Shown piece by piece: positions 37,392-45,514 of a DNA stretch of 64,000 nt. This DNA comes from Afipia sp. Lineage in GTDB: Bacteria; Pseudomonadota; Alphaproteobacteria; Rhizobiales; Xanthobacteraceae. The first letter of the stretch is position 1. Every line of letters starts with the position of its first letter. The position numbers were made by a program, and so were the translations under genes. The DNA is taken from the NCBI GenBank assembly GCA_024508675.1, contig JANINQ010000021.1, positions 248,001 to 312,000 of the forward strand, written 5' to 3'. The notes under the pieces are model-generated. The model was not told the origin of the DNA and ran no database searches. It saw only the letters and a program-made list of their open reading frames with translations.

Positions 37392-37831
37392 CAGTCAATT
37401 CCCGGAAAACGGAACGCAAACGCCAGACGCCGCTGCCACCATGGCGACAGCGCGACTTCGCAGACCGCAGCACCGTCGTGAGCATGGATCATGGTGCCCT
37501 CGCCGGTGGCAATCGCCGCGTGCTTGGCGACAAATCCCTCACGCCAGCGAAACAGCAGCACATCGCCGCCGCCGATCTCATCGCGCATCATCGGCATCAG
37601 ATGACGCAGCGCGGCTTCGGCCAGCGTCTCCGCACCCGAGGCTTCCGCCCAGTCCGGCGCATAGGGCGGCGGCGTCTCCGGCTCGGAGCCGATGCAATTG
37701 CGCCAGACGCCGCGCACCAGCCCGAGACAATCGCAACCAACGCCCTTCAGCGATCCTTGATGACGATAGCGCGTGCCGATCCATTCGCGCGCCTCGGCAA
37801 CGATGGCGGCGCGGGTGAGAACGTGACTCAT
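37391..37831 (-). CDS. NlpC/P60 cell-wall peptidase of the GTA tail (gp14-like)
   Basis: A 146-residue peptidase. The catalytic Cys lies in GCDCLGLVRGVW (about 48), His in AKHAAIATGEGTMIHAHDG, and the fold length fits the family. In gene transfer agents this tail-tip enzyme cuts peptidoglycan of the recipient during DNA entry. It overlaps the DUF2163 gene by four bases and the baseplate gene by one. Confidence 0.92.
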   Translation of the reverse strand: MSHVLTRAAIVAEAREWIGTRYRHQGSLKGVGCDCLGLVRGVWRNCIGSEPETPPPYAPDWAEASGAETLAEAALRHLMPMMRDEIGGGDVLLFRWREGFVAKHAAIATGEGTMIHAHDGAAVCEVALSPWWQRRLAFAFRFPGID

Positions 37832-38724
37832 GATGCACTCGCCATCGAACCACCGTCATTCCCCGCGCCCGCATCGGGCGAAGCGATGACGAAGTCGTTG
37901 CCCGGAATATGCGGAAAGCCACGAAAGTTGGCCGCATTGGCGAAGCGGTCGCGGCAGGTCGCGAAACGCTTGTCGCATCCCGCCGTAATGATGAAAGTGT
38001 CTCCGCCTGCGATAACTTCCGGCATCGCCTGCCACAGCGACAGCCGCGCGTGTCCGGAGATCACGCGATGGTCCTTGATCTCGACCGACAGCCCGTCATT
38101 GGCGCCTGATGTCCAGGTCAGTTTGCCGCCGCTGAAAACGCCTTCCGCGAAAGCATCCATTCCGGCAGCGATGATCGTGGATGTGGACTCGATGGACGCC
38201 ACATCGCCCTCGCCCTGCAATCCGGCAGCCACGAGATCGAACCTGCAACGCGCATCGCCGAGATCGGCACTGCACCGCGCCGTGAACAGCCGCCCGCTTT
38301 GTTGCGACAACCGATCCGCCAGCCCGCGCAATTCAGCGCTGAATGCCTGTCCCTCGCGCCTGACTTCACCCAGCGTCGAGCGTGCCATCAAGACGCGTAG
38401 CGACACATCGCTCCAGTCCACCAGCCAGGTTTCAACGCTCGCCGCATCGTAGCGGCCCGCCGCAAGATCGCTTTCGTTGAGCGCATCGTCCGACAGCGCG
38501 CCTGCAATCTCCGCGCCGTCCACCGACAGATCGAACCGGCTGGCCGCTTCGGATGACGTGAAGCCGGTGCCCGCCCGATAGGTCACGCTATCGACGACGA
38601 GATCGTCGTCGTGGTCTGTGAAGCCCTGCACCACGCCGTCGCGCCGCGTCAACTTCCAGCAATGTGCAAGCGTGGTGACGCCGGAGTCGAGTTTCGCCTG
38701 CAAGGCAGACGGGATGTCCCTCAT
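37828..38724 (-). CDS. DUF2163 tail protein (gp13-like)
   Basis: A 298-residue tail protein; the start MRDIPSALQAKLDSG at 38724 replaces a much longer frame whose first 280 codons are a shadow of the two genes upstream. The family pattern is seen in TTLAHCWKLTRRDG and the C-terminal Cys pair (CDKRFATCRDRF). It is part of the tail-tip hub of the GTA. Overlaps of four bases on both sides imply coupled translation. Confidence 0.92.
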   Translation of the reverse strand: MRDIPSALQAKLDSGVTTLAHCWKLTRRDGVVQGFTDHDDDLVVDSVTYRAGTGFTSSEAASRFDLSVDGAEIAGALSDDALNESDLAAGRYDAASVETWLVDWSDVSLRVLMARSTLGEVRREGQAFSAELRGLADRLSQQSGRLFTARCSADLGDARCRFDLVAAGLQGEGDVASIESTSTIIAAGMDAFAEGVFSGGKLTWTSGANDGLSVEIKDHRVISGHARLSLWQAMPEVIAGGDTFIITAGCDKRFATCRDRFANAANFRGFPHIPGNDFVIASPDAGAGNDGGSMASAS

Positions 38725-39365
38725 GGCCGGATCTCCACCAGCGGAATCTTCGGGATCGCGCCCGCAGCGAAGGCCGACAAATCGACTTCGAGATAATCGG
38801 TGTCGAACCGCACCGGCACGTCGAACAGGAAACCCGCGGTCACTGCCGCGCCGCTTGCGGGAATGTGCCCCGGCAGAAACGTCACGACGCCGGTGATGCT
38901 GTCGCAGGTAAATGCCGAACCGGACACGACTTCGCTTCCCGCCACGGCAACCCGCACGCTGGCCGGCACCGGCTTCGAGATCGTGCGCGTATAAGGCGCA
39001 TAGGTGCTGCCATAGGTCTTGGTGAGCTGAAATGTGGCACGCGCGCCATCGCCGGTACCCAGTGCCTGGTCGAGCGGCGAGATGTTCGCTGCGGGCGCAG
39101 CCGACGAATGATCCAGCCTGTCCCGCCAGCGAAAACCATAAAGTTGGCCGCGTCGTTCCTCGAAGAACGCCACCACCTGCTGCAGGGCGTCGAACGTCTT
39201 CACTCCGTAACCGGCATCGAAACGGCGGCGCGAATGCGCCCAGCGCGCATTGCGTTCCTCGCGGCCCGAACCGAAGGTGACAATATCGGTCCGCCGCTCC
39301 GGCCCGCCCGCACTTTTCAGCGCGATGTCGAGTGGAAACAGGACCTCGTGAAAGCTCGCAGGCAT
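38721..39365 (-). CDS. DUF2460 tail protein (gp12-like)
   Basis: A 214-residue distal tail protein. It shows the family signatures FHEVLFPLDIA, TDIVTFGSGREERN and FFEERRGQLYGFRWRD. It lies between the short tape measure and DUF2163 genes as in Rhodobacter GTA. Its start shares one base with the upstream stop (TGATG). Confidence 0.92.
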   Translation of the reverse strand: MPASFHEVLFPLDIALKSAGGPERRTDIVTFGSGREERNARWAHSRRRFDAGYGVKTFDALQQVVAFFEERRGQLYGFRWRDRLDHSSAAPAANISPLDQALGTGDGARATFQLTKTYGSTYAPYTRTISKPVPASVRVAVAGSEVVSGSAFTCDSITGVVTFLPGHIPASGAAVTAGFLFDVPVRFDTDYLEVDLSAFAAGAIPKIPLVEIRP

Positions 39366-39949
39366 CAGAGACTCCGCTGTCCGCGCGAGACGGCGCGCGC
39401 GATCTGGCCGGTGATGTAGTTTTCCGAACGTCGGAAACTGTCCAAGTCCGGCGTCGCAATCTGGATCGTGATGCTGTTGCTCCCGCCGCGTGACGCCACG
39501 CCGAGTTTGCCGTCCGGCCCGCGCGAGAGCGGCATGATTGCTTCGGGTCCGGCTTCGCCGGCAAGACCGACGCCGCCCTGCATCAGCGGAAAATAAGTCG
39601 GCGTGCCGATCACGCCGCCGCTGGCGAACGGCTTCACCGCTCCGGACGCAGCCGCCAAAGAAACGCCAGCCGATGTTCCCGTGCCGGTCAGACCCGAGAG
39701 AAGACTCGACAAGCCGCCGGCGATGCTTTTCTCCAGCGGCTTAAAGGCGAGCCGCACCGCCATGTCGGACAGCCGCAGCGTCAGCGACTTCAGCACGTCA
39801 TCGAACTGCTTGCCGCCGACCACTGACGCCGTGAACGCGCTGGTCATGGCGCGCGAGAAGGTCGTGGCGCCTGCCGTCAGTTCGCGCGTCCGCAAACCGA
39901 GCGAGCCAAGCGTGAGCGAGACATCGTCGCCGGATGAATCGAATGCCAT
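39365..39949 (-). CDS. Short tail tape-measure protein (gp11-like)
   Basis: A 194-residue protein with an amphipathic helical first half and a Gly/Ser-rich middle (GGLSSLLSGLTGTGTSAG). The ending typical of tape-measure C-termini follows (FASGGVIGTPTYFPLMQGG, GLAGEAGPEAIMPLSRG). The short length matches the short tail of gene transfer agents rather than a truncated phage gene. Confidence 0.9.
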   Translation of the reverse strand: MAFDSSGDDVSLTLGSLGLRTRELTAGATTFSRAMTSAFTASVVGGKQFDDVLKSLTLRLSDMAVRLAFKPLEKSIAGGLSSLLSGLTGTGTSAGVSLAAASGAVKPFASGGVIGTPTYFPLMQGGVGLAGEAGPEAIMPLSRGPDGKLGVASRGGSNSITIQIATPDLDSFRRSENYITGQIARAVSRGQRSL

Positions 39950-39952
39950 GGT

Positions 39953-40153
39953 CTATTCTCCTGATCGCCTGTCGGGAAAGGCCTGCATCAGCGCGGCGAG
40001 CGATGCGCGGTCCATCGGTTCGCGAACCGGCCCCCGCACCGCTGCAATCGCGCATGCGAGTTCACGCGGCGTCATCCGCCAGAATTGATCCGGCGGCAGG
40101 CGCAGCACGCCGAGGCCGAAGCCGATCGCTTCACTCCAGGGAAACGGCTTCAT
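39953..40153 (-). CDS. Tail assembly chaperone, short (gp10.1-like)
   Basis: A 66-residue protein with family signatures RLPPDQFWRMTPRELACAI. Chaperones of this kind coat the tape-measure protein during tail assembly. It overlaps the next upstream gene by four bases and ends three bases before the tape-measure gene. Confidence 0.88.
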   Translation of the reverse strand: MKPFPWSEAIGFGLGVLRLPPDQFWRMTPRELACAIAAVRGPVREPMDRASLAALMQAFPDRRSGE

Positions 40154-40479
40154 CGCGCCTCGTGGATCGGCGCATCATCGAAGGTCGCGGCGATCAGATC
40201 GGCGGCGATCCGCACATAACCCGCGGCTCCACCATCGACCGGCATCGCCGCAACGTCATCGTCCGAAACATTCTCGCCTGCGCCGCGCAATCCGGCAGCG
40301 ATGATGCGCACCAGATCGCGCGCTGACAGCCGCCCGCTCCCGAAGCGCTCCGTCAATGCCACAAGATCGGCCGCGCCGAAGGCGGATTCGAGTTCGGCCA
40401 GCGCGCCCAGCGTCAGCACCAGCGTGCGCCGCCTGCCACCGAGATCGGCGCCGATTTCTCCGCGATGGATGTTGGGCAT
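40150..40479 (-). CDS. GTA gp10-family tail assembly chaperone
   Basis: A 109-residue protein beginning MPNIHRGEIGADLGGRR with the pattern LTLGALAELESAFGAADL that defines the GTA gp10/TAC family. It partners with the 66-residue chaperone in tail assembly. A 216-bp gap filled with an inverted repeat separates it from the major tail gene upstream. Confidence 0.9.
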   Translation of the reverse strand: MPNIHRGEIGADLGGRRRTLVLTLGALAELESAFGAADLVALTERFGSGRLSARDLVRIIAAGLRGAGENVSDDDVAAMPVDGGAAGYVRIAADLIAATFDDAPIHEAR

Positions 40480-40531
40480 CTTATACTTTCATAACGGCTG
40501 AGTTGGGCGGCGATCCAACAACACATACAGT

Positions 40532-40656
40532 GTCGTCCCTGCGAAAGCGGGGACCCATACTCTCTGAATTATCGGTGTGGCGAACATGCCGGAGCAATCT
40601 TCTCGCCGTTACCACAACATGCGGTGGTTATGGGTCCCCGCTTTCGCGGGGACGAC
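40532..40656. repeat. Long inverted repeat (GTCGTCCC...GGGACCCAT family), copy 1
   Basis: Two 28-bp arms (40532-40559 and 40629-40656) are inverted copies with one mismatch, separated by 69 bp. The arms contain an internal GC-rich stem. The element fills the gap between the major tail gene and gp10. Two further copies sit inside the GTA cluster at 42464 and 48673. Confidence 0.85.
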
Positions 40657-40695
40657 ATCGTACATACTTCGTCGCGAGTGCTCCTCGCAATAACG

Positions 40696-41103
40696 CTACG
40701 CCGCCGTGAACGTCAGTGCGCCCGCCGACTCCAGCGACAGATCGAACGTCACCTCGCCGTTGTGTTCGCCGGAAAATTCAAGGCTTGAAATCTGGAACAG
40801 GCCCTCGATGGTGCCGAAGTCCGGCACGACGACCTGACAGGTCTTCAGCACACCGTCGAAAAACGCCTGCCGCACCATGGCGTCGGACGCCGCATCCTTG
40901 AACAGGCCTCTGCCCGACACCGACGCGCGCTTGACGCCCGCACCCGCCAGCAGTTCGCGCCATCGCTCGGTGGACTCCGCGTGGGTAACGTCAACGGTCT
41001 CGGCGTTGAACGCGATCCGTCGGCTGCGCAAACCGGCAACGGTAACGAAACTCGCACCATCGCTCATCTTGAGCAGCAGATCCTTGCCTTTCTGGGCGGC
41101 CAT
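40696..41103 (-). CDS. Phage major tail tube protein, TP901-1 family (gp9-like)
   Basis: A 135-residue tail tube protein. Signatures include AAQKGKDLLLKMSDG, AFNAETVDVTHAES and WRELLAGAGVKRASVSGRG. It polymerises to form the tail tube of the GTA particle. It starts 10 bp after the DUF3168 gene. Confidence 0.93.
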   Translation of the reverse strand: MAAQKGKDLLLKMSDGASFVTVAGLRSRRIAFNAETVDVTHAESTERWRELLAGAGVKRASVSGRGLFKDAASDAMVRQAFFDGVLKTCQVVVPDFGTIEGLFQISSLEFSGEHNGEVTFDLSLESAGALTFTAA

Positions 41104-41113
41104 TCTTCTCTCC

Positions 41114-41539
41114 TCAAATCAATGGTTCAGTGACCGCGCGAAAACGCACCAGCGCGTGATAGGTGCGGCCGTCGGACTCGCGGCGAATGTCAGCGATGGC
41201 AAACCGGAGGTTGACCAGCCGATGTCCGTCCGGCGACAGCGGTGCGTCATCCAGCGCCTGCAGCAGCGCGCCCGCGATCACATGCGCCTCGCGATGGCCG
41301 CCCTTGCGCGACCAGGCGTGCAAGGTGAGCTGATGTTCCTGCGTCTGTCCGCCATCGGACGATGCATCGGTGAGCCGCGCCTCGCCCAGCGTCACATAAG
41401 GAAACTCCGCATCACGCGGTGGCTCGTCGTAGACCCGGCCGCCGCCAAGCGCCGCTGTGAGCGCGCCGTCCGCCAGCAAGGCATCATGGATCGCGGCGCG
41501 CAGCGCCACGTGAGCTGTGGTCATGGATGAATCCCGCAA
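41114..41539 (-). CDS. DUF3168 tail completion protein (gp8-like)
   Basis: A 141-residue protein with family features ALRAAIHDALLADGALTAAL and DAEFPYVTLGEA. It acts at the head-tail interface. The order gp6, gp7, gp8, gp9 is preserved. Confidence 0.92.
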   Translation of the reverse strand: MRDSSMTTAHVALRAAIHDALLADGALTAALGGGRVYDEPPRDAEFPYVTLGEARLTDASSDGGQTQEHQLTLHAWSRKGGHREAHVIAGALLQALDDAPLSPDGHRLVNLRFAIADIRRESDGRTYHALVRFRAVTEPLI

Positions 41540-41860
41540 TCAGGAAATACGGACGTCCGCGTCGATCTCGATGAATCGGCGGTCCTCGCGCTCACGGATC
41601 GCGACGATCCGATAGATCCGTGCGCCATCGCTGAAACGATGCTGCAGCGTCAGCGACAGATGGCTTCGCAGAACGATGCGATAATCTTGCGTGACGCCAT
41701 CGGCATCCGCCTCGACATTGCGCCGCGACGCAAGCGGTGTGACCTGCGCCCACACGGTGGCAAATGTGCTCCAGGTGCGGACAACACCGCCCTGATCGTC
41801 CGGCGTCTCCACCGGCTGCTGGATCACCAGCCTCGTTTTCAATTGTCCGGGATCGATCAT
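41540..41860 (-). CDS. Head closure/head-tail adaptor protein (gp7-like)
   Basis: A 106-residue adaptor with IDPGQLKTRLVIQQP at the N-terminus and FSDGARIYRIVAI, both typical of phage head-tail adaptors. It closes the portal channel before tail attachment. It overlaps the upstream connector by four bases and directly abuts DUF3168. Confidence 0.92.
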   Translation of the reverse strand: MIDPGQLKTRLVIQQPVETPDDQGGVVRTWSTFATVWAQVTPLASRRNVEADADGVTQDYRIVLRSHLSLTLQHRFSDGARIYRIVAIREREDRRFIEIDADVRIS

Positions 41861-42423
41861 AGCGAGAGCACCCGATGGGACGCGATCATGGCATTGACGC
41901 TGGCCGGCATCATCGCAACGCTTGAACCGATGGCGATCAGGCCGCGGTTCTCATACCAGTGCGCGACCAGCATGCGGATCGCCTGCAGCAGCCGCGGTGG
42001 AACATCGCCCGCCGCGCCATAGCCCACTTCAATATCGAGCTCGATACCTGCGACGCTGCGCCCCGGCAGCGGCAGAGACCACGCAGGGGCCGCGAGCGCA
42101 CCGGCGGCAACATCGATCGCGAAGATCTCCGGATCGATCCCGCTCGCCTGGCCTTCGGCATTCAACACACGCGCTGCTGCAAGCGAGCGCAGCGGGCCGA
42201 TGCGCGGCGCAATGCGCCCGCTATCCGGCCAGCGATCCAGCATCAGGCGCCATGTCTGCGCGATCAGGGCACAGCGCGTCAGCGCCTCCACATGATTGCG
42301 CGCGGCGGAGACGAGCGACGTGATAATCGCGTCATCGTCGCCATGCTCCACGCGCAAGAAGGCCTTGGCCTCGGCGAGCGACAGCGGCTCGGCCGCAGGC
42401 GCGGTAACGAGATATGCGGGCAT
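41857..42423 (-). CDS. Head-tail connector protein (gp6-like)
   Basis: A 188-residue connector; signatures include LSLAEAKAFLRVEHGDDDAI and VEALTRCALIAQTW. It attaches below the portal. In the standard GTA order the capsid gene precedes it directly; here about 3.5 kb of accessory genes and a repeat separate them. Confidence 0.92.
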   Translation of the reverse strand: MPAYLVTAPAAEPLSLAEAKAFLRVEHGDDDAIITSLVSAARNHVEALTRCALIAQTWRLMLDRWPDSGRIAPRIGPLRSLAAARVLNAEGQASGIDPEIFAIDVAAGALAAPAWSLPLPGRSVAGIELDIEVGYGAAGDVPPRLLQAIRMLVAHWYENRGLIAIGSSVAMMPASVNAMIASHRVLSL

Positions 42424-42463
42424 ATTGAAAACTTTCGTGTGAACGAGGATCGGAATGATACGC

Positions 42464-42582
42464 GTCGTCCCGGCGCAGGCCGGGACCCATCACCCCGGGA
42501 CTCGCAATGGACTACAGATTGCAAATTCTCGTTATCAACGACGACGACAGGGAGTATGGGTCCCGGCCTGCGCCGGGACGAC
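42464..42582. repeat. Long inverted repeat (GTCGTCCC...GGGACCCAT family), copy 2
   Basis: Perfect 27-bp inverted arms (42464-42490 and 42556-42582) with a 65-bp loop. It lies just 5' of the connector gene and upstream of the plus-strand protease gene, at the edge of the accessory block. Confidence 0.88.
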
Positions 42583-42659
42583 ATCTGCTGAACCATCGCG
42601 GCTATCGCCACTCATTTGATCGGTTGACAAAGCACGCGGGGCGAGGCTCAACCTTGCGG

Positions 42660-43427
42660 ATGATCCCGCTTCCCCGCCTCTCCACCGCATTCATCCTTTT
42701 GGCCGCGCTCGCATCGCCGTCGCATGCCATCACCGGCAGCCGCTCCGCCCCGAGCGAGGCAAGCGCACGCGCTGTCGTCACCGTGATCGGCTCGCGCGGT
42801 AATGTCTGCACCGGCGCGCTGATCGCGCCGAACATCGTGCTCACCGCCGGCCACTGCATCACGCCGAACACGTCGTACCGCGTGATCGACTACACCACGC
42901 AGCCGCCGCGCCTGATCAGCACACAGAAGATCGCGACCCATCCGCAATACAACGCGCAGGCCATCGCCGCGCATCGCGCCACCGCCGATGTCGCGCTCTT
43001 GCAATTGCCGTCATCCGTTCCGAACAAGGCGCCCGGCGTTTTCGGCGCACCGCGCCTGCCGATCGTGGCCGGCGCACCGCTCACTGTGGTCGGTATCGGC
43101 GCCACGTCATCGGGCAGCGATGCCGGTGTCGGCACCGCGCGCGCCGCAGGCCTTGTCGTCACCGGCAAGCCCGGCACCCTGCAGGTCCGCCTGGTCGATC
43201 CCCTCACCGACAACAAACGCGCGGGCATCGGCGCATGCACCGGCGATTCCGGCGCGCCGGTGTTCGAAAGCCAGAACGGCACGAACGTGATCGTCGGCGT
43301 GGTGAGCTGGTCGACGGGCGCGAACAATGCGGCGGGCTGCGGAGGCCTCACCGGCGTCACACCTCTGACATTATATAAAGACTGGATCGCGAAGACGGCG
43401 CGAAGCTGGGGCGCGGCGGTTCAGTAA
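42660..43427 (+). CDS. Secreted trypsin-like serine protease
   Basis: A 255-residue chymotrypsin-fold protease with signal peptide (about 1-21, ending HA). The triad is visible as His in VLTAGHC, Asp in ATADVALLQL and Ser in CTGDSGAPVF. It opens an accessory plus-strand block within the minus-strand GTA cluster. High GC and matching codon use indicate long residence in the genome. TTGACA at 42624 may belong to its promoter. A role in particle release or host interaction is only speculative. Confidence 0.9.
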   Translation: MIPLPRLSTAFILLAALASPSHAITGSRSAPSEASARAVVTVIGSRGNVCTGALIAPNIVLTAGHCITPNTSYRVIDYTTQPPRLISTQKIATHPQYNAQAIAAHRATADVALLQLPSSVPNKAPGVFGAPRLPIVAGAPLTVVGIGATSSGSDAGVGTARAAGLVVTGKPGTLQVRLVDPLTDNKRAGIGACTGDSGAPVFESQNGTNVIVGVVSWSTGANNAAGCGGLTGVTPLTLYKDWIAKTARSWGAAVQ

Positions 43428-43503
43428 CGCGCGGTTCCCGTATCAGCACCTCACAGGCTGCGCTCTGTGCATGAACGTCCCGCGTGCAGACAGGTATGAG
43501 GCA

Positions 43504-43779
43504 ATGATGCATTTTCCCCTCCACCCCTTCCTCCGGAAAATCGCCGTTGTAGCACTGTCCGTCATGCTGGTGTCGGCGGCGCAGGCGCAGCAGACCGGAT
43601 CGAAAAAGCCACGGCCGCGCCCGCAGGCCCGGACGCAGGATCAACCGCTCAAACCATCGCCGCGCCGCCAGCCGGCGGCCTGCTCCGAATTCGGCCCCGG
43701 CTTCGTGCGCATGCCAGGCTCGGACAGTTGCATCCGCTTTGGCGGCGGTGTCGGCATCGGCGTGGGCGCAGTCCCCTGA
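43504..43779 (+). CDS. Small secreted protein with porin-like Cys motif
   Basis: A 91-residue protein beginning MMHFPLHPFLRK, with a signal peptide cleaved near AQA-QQ. A basic Pro/Gln/Arg linker follows, and the C-terminus reads CSEFGPGFVRMPGSDSCIRF. That last pattern resembles the conserved N-terminal loop of rhizobial porins (C-x-xGxGFxxxPGxDxCI). It probably sits in the periplasm or outer membrane. It may be co-transcribed with the upstream protease. Confidence 0.75.
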   Translation: MMHFPLHPFLRKIAVVALSVMLVSAAQAQQTGSKKPRPRPQARTQDQPLKPSPRRQPAACSEFGPGFVRMPGSDSCIRFGGGVGIGVGAVP

Positions 43780-43895
43780 CGCTTCGTAACAGGATCGGTG
43801 AAGCCACTTCACCCATGGTGACGAGATCGCGTTAGGGCGAACCGTCCGGCGTTGTTATCGCAACACTGAATTGTTGCGATCAACCGGACAGCCCG

Positions 43896-44801
43896 ATGCA
43901 TCCCAGCCTGCTCGATACTCATCCCCTCTCGCCGGTTCAGTCCGCCAGGCTTAGCGAATGGGCGCGCGCCTCGCGCTCCGGTGTCCGCTATGTCGAGACG
44001 AACGCCGTTCACTTCCGCATTCGCGAGGGCGGCACCGGGGACACCCCCATCGTGTTCTTCGCCGACGGACCGAATGCACTGGAGCATCACGATCCCGTCT
44101 TCGACCGACTGACCAGATGGGCCCGCGTGATCGTTGTGGACCCGCCCGGCTTCGGCTTCTCGACGCCAAAATCTCATTTCGATTTTTCGCTCGACGCGTT
44201 CACGGATGGATATGCGGAACTGCTGTCGTCGCTCGGCGGACCGTTTGTGCTCTGCCCCACCTGCACCAATGTCTATCCTTCCGCTCTGATCGCAGCGAAG
44301 CGGCCAGAACTCGTCAGCCATCTCGTGCTGATGCAAGCGCTCGGCTGGGAGCAGGAGAAAATCTGGACCGGCAAGATCGTCGATCCCACCGGCGATCTGG
44401 CAAAGCCGTTTCTCGGCCAGCAGATCAATTACCGCACGCGCACGAACGCGCCGAAGACGTGGTATCCGAACGCGCTGGGCACGCCGCACCTCGCCGAACC
44501 GTTTCTCAAGCAGTCCTGCGACTGCTTCGCCCATGGCGGAAACTTCTGCCTGGCCTCGCTGATCCAGAGCTGGTTCGGCCCCGGCATTGCCGATCCGTCG
44601 TTTCCTCCGTTCAGGCAACCTGCCCTTGCGGTGTGGGGCATGAACGATCGCTCCCACCGCCGCAGCGACAAGCGCTCGCTGCTCGGCATCGCGCCGCACG
44701 CACGCTATGTAGAACGCGAAGGCGCCGGACATTTTCCGGAGATCGAAGACCCCGAATGGTTCGAGGCATTGCTGAAAGAGTTCTTACGCGACGGCGCGTA
44801 G
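43896..44801 (+). CDS. Alpha/beta hydrolase with Cys in the nucleophile position
   Basis: A 301-residue hydrolase. Its nucleophile elbow reads LCPTCTNVYP with Cys123 where Ser or Asp normally stands and without the flanking glycines. The acid Asp251 (WGMNDRS) and His279 (GAGHFPEIE) are in place. The region after WGMNDR fits the family. Loss of GxSxG means catalysis is uncertain; a Cys nucleophile occurs in some dienelactone-hydrolase-type enzymes. It lies on the plus strand in the GTA accessory block. Confidence 0.82.
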   Translation: MHPSLLDTHPLSPVQSARLSEWARASRSGVRYVETNAVHFRIREGGTGDTPIVFFADGPNALEHHDPVFDRLTRWARVIVVDPPGFGFSTPKSHFDFSLDAFTDGYAELLSSLGGPFVLCPTCTNVYPSALIAAKRPELVSHLVLMQALGWEQEKIWTGKIVDPTGDLAKPFLGQQINYRTRTNAPKTWYPNALGTPHLAEPFLKQSCDCFAHGGNFCLASLIQSWFGPGIADPSFPPFRQPALAVWGMNDRSHRRSDKRSLLGIAPHARYVEREGAGHFPEIEDPEWFEALLKEFLRDGA

Positions 44802-44812
44802 CTTGGCCGTGA

Positions 44813-45046
44813 TCAGTGCTGCCGGTGGTGATGCCGCGACGTCTTGCGCGGCTTGACCGCCGGCGAACGGGCTGCAGGTTCCCTGACCGAGTCCCGATAG
44901 CGTTTACGCGACTCTTCCAGCGCCCGCTGATAGCCCGGCGAACTCATGATGCTCGGCGCGGCGCCGCGGGCGGAGGCCGGGCTGGCTCCCGGGAGTCCAG
45001 ATGCGAGGAGCAATATCAACAGCGCGATTCCGACTGGCTTATTCAT
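44813..45046 (-). CDS. Small secreted basic protein
   Basis: A 77-residue protein with a signal peptide (MNKPVGIALLILLLASG) and a mature part rich in Ser, Arg, Lys and His ending RHHHRQH. GGAAG precedes the chosen ATG at 45046. It is convergent with the hydrolase and has no recognised family. Confidence 0.65.
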   Translation of the reverse strand: MNKPVGIALLILLLASGLPGASPASARGAAPSIMSSPGYQRALEESRKRYRDSVREPAARSPAVKPRKTSRHHHRQH

Positions 45047-45142
45047 CGCAGCTTCCAACCGTTTGACGACAATTCGATATCTTTCATGGCTTCAAACCTC
45101 GAATCCAACTTAGGATTCAAAGACCAATTCGCTCCTCTCGCC

Positions 45143-45514
45143 TCAAGTCGGCTTGTAAAAGCCAGTGTCAAGATTATGAAGGCACATTCCAGCATCTCCA
45201 GCCTGCGGAAACCACTTTGAATCGACAATTGCCTGAAGCTGATTTCGCGCTTCCACTGGCGCGACTGCCAACGTGAGTTTAGCGGCTTGGAGACGAACAT
45301 GCATATTTGGAAACTCATAGAGCTGTACGAGCATCCGACGCTGATCCCCGGGACGAGCCTTCAACTCGTCATGGATATCTTTCATGCGCTCGAAAAGCCG
45401 ATTGTATTTCGAATTCTGGCCGCCGAGTAACGCCTTATCTTGCTCTCGTGTATTTTCCGCAAAAAGCTGAACTAGAGCATCATCGTTCAATTTCGAAAAA
45501 TCAACTTTCTTCAT
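45143..45514 (-). CDS. DUF2019-family protein, probable immunity partner
   Basis: A 123-residue cytoplasmic helical protein starting MKKVDFSKLNDDALVQLF, a DUF2019 signature. Its ATG overlaps the TGA of the toxin reading frame by four bases (ATGA at 45511-45514). DUF2019 members commonly follow HNH-type toxin domains and are thought to be immunity proteins. The frame itself is intact. Base composition is lower in GC than the flanking GTA genes. Confidence 0.8.
   Translation of the reverse strand: MKKVDFSKLNDDALVQLFAENTREQDKALLGGQNSKYNRLFERMKDIHDELKARPGDQRRMLVQLYEFPNMHVRLQAAKLTLAVAPVEARNQLQAIVDSKWFPQAGDAGMCLHNLDTGFYKPT

Noticed and set aside
38725-39564. Long N-terminal extension of the DUF2163 gene
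   Set aside because: The extra 280 codons lie in another frame of the DUF2460 and tape-measure genes; ATG 38724 with a four-base overlap is the normal GTA arrangement.
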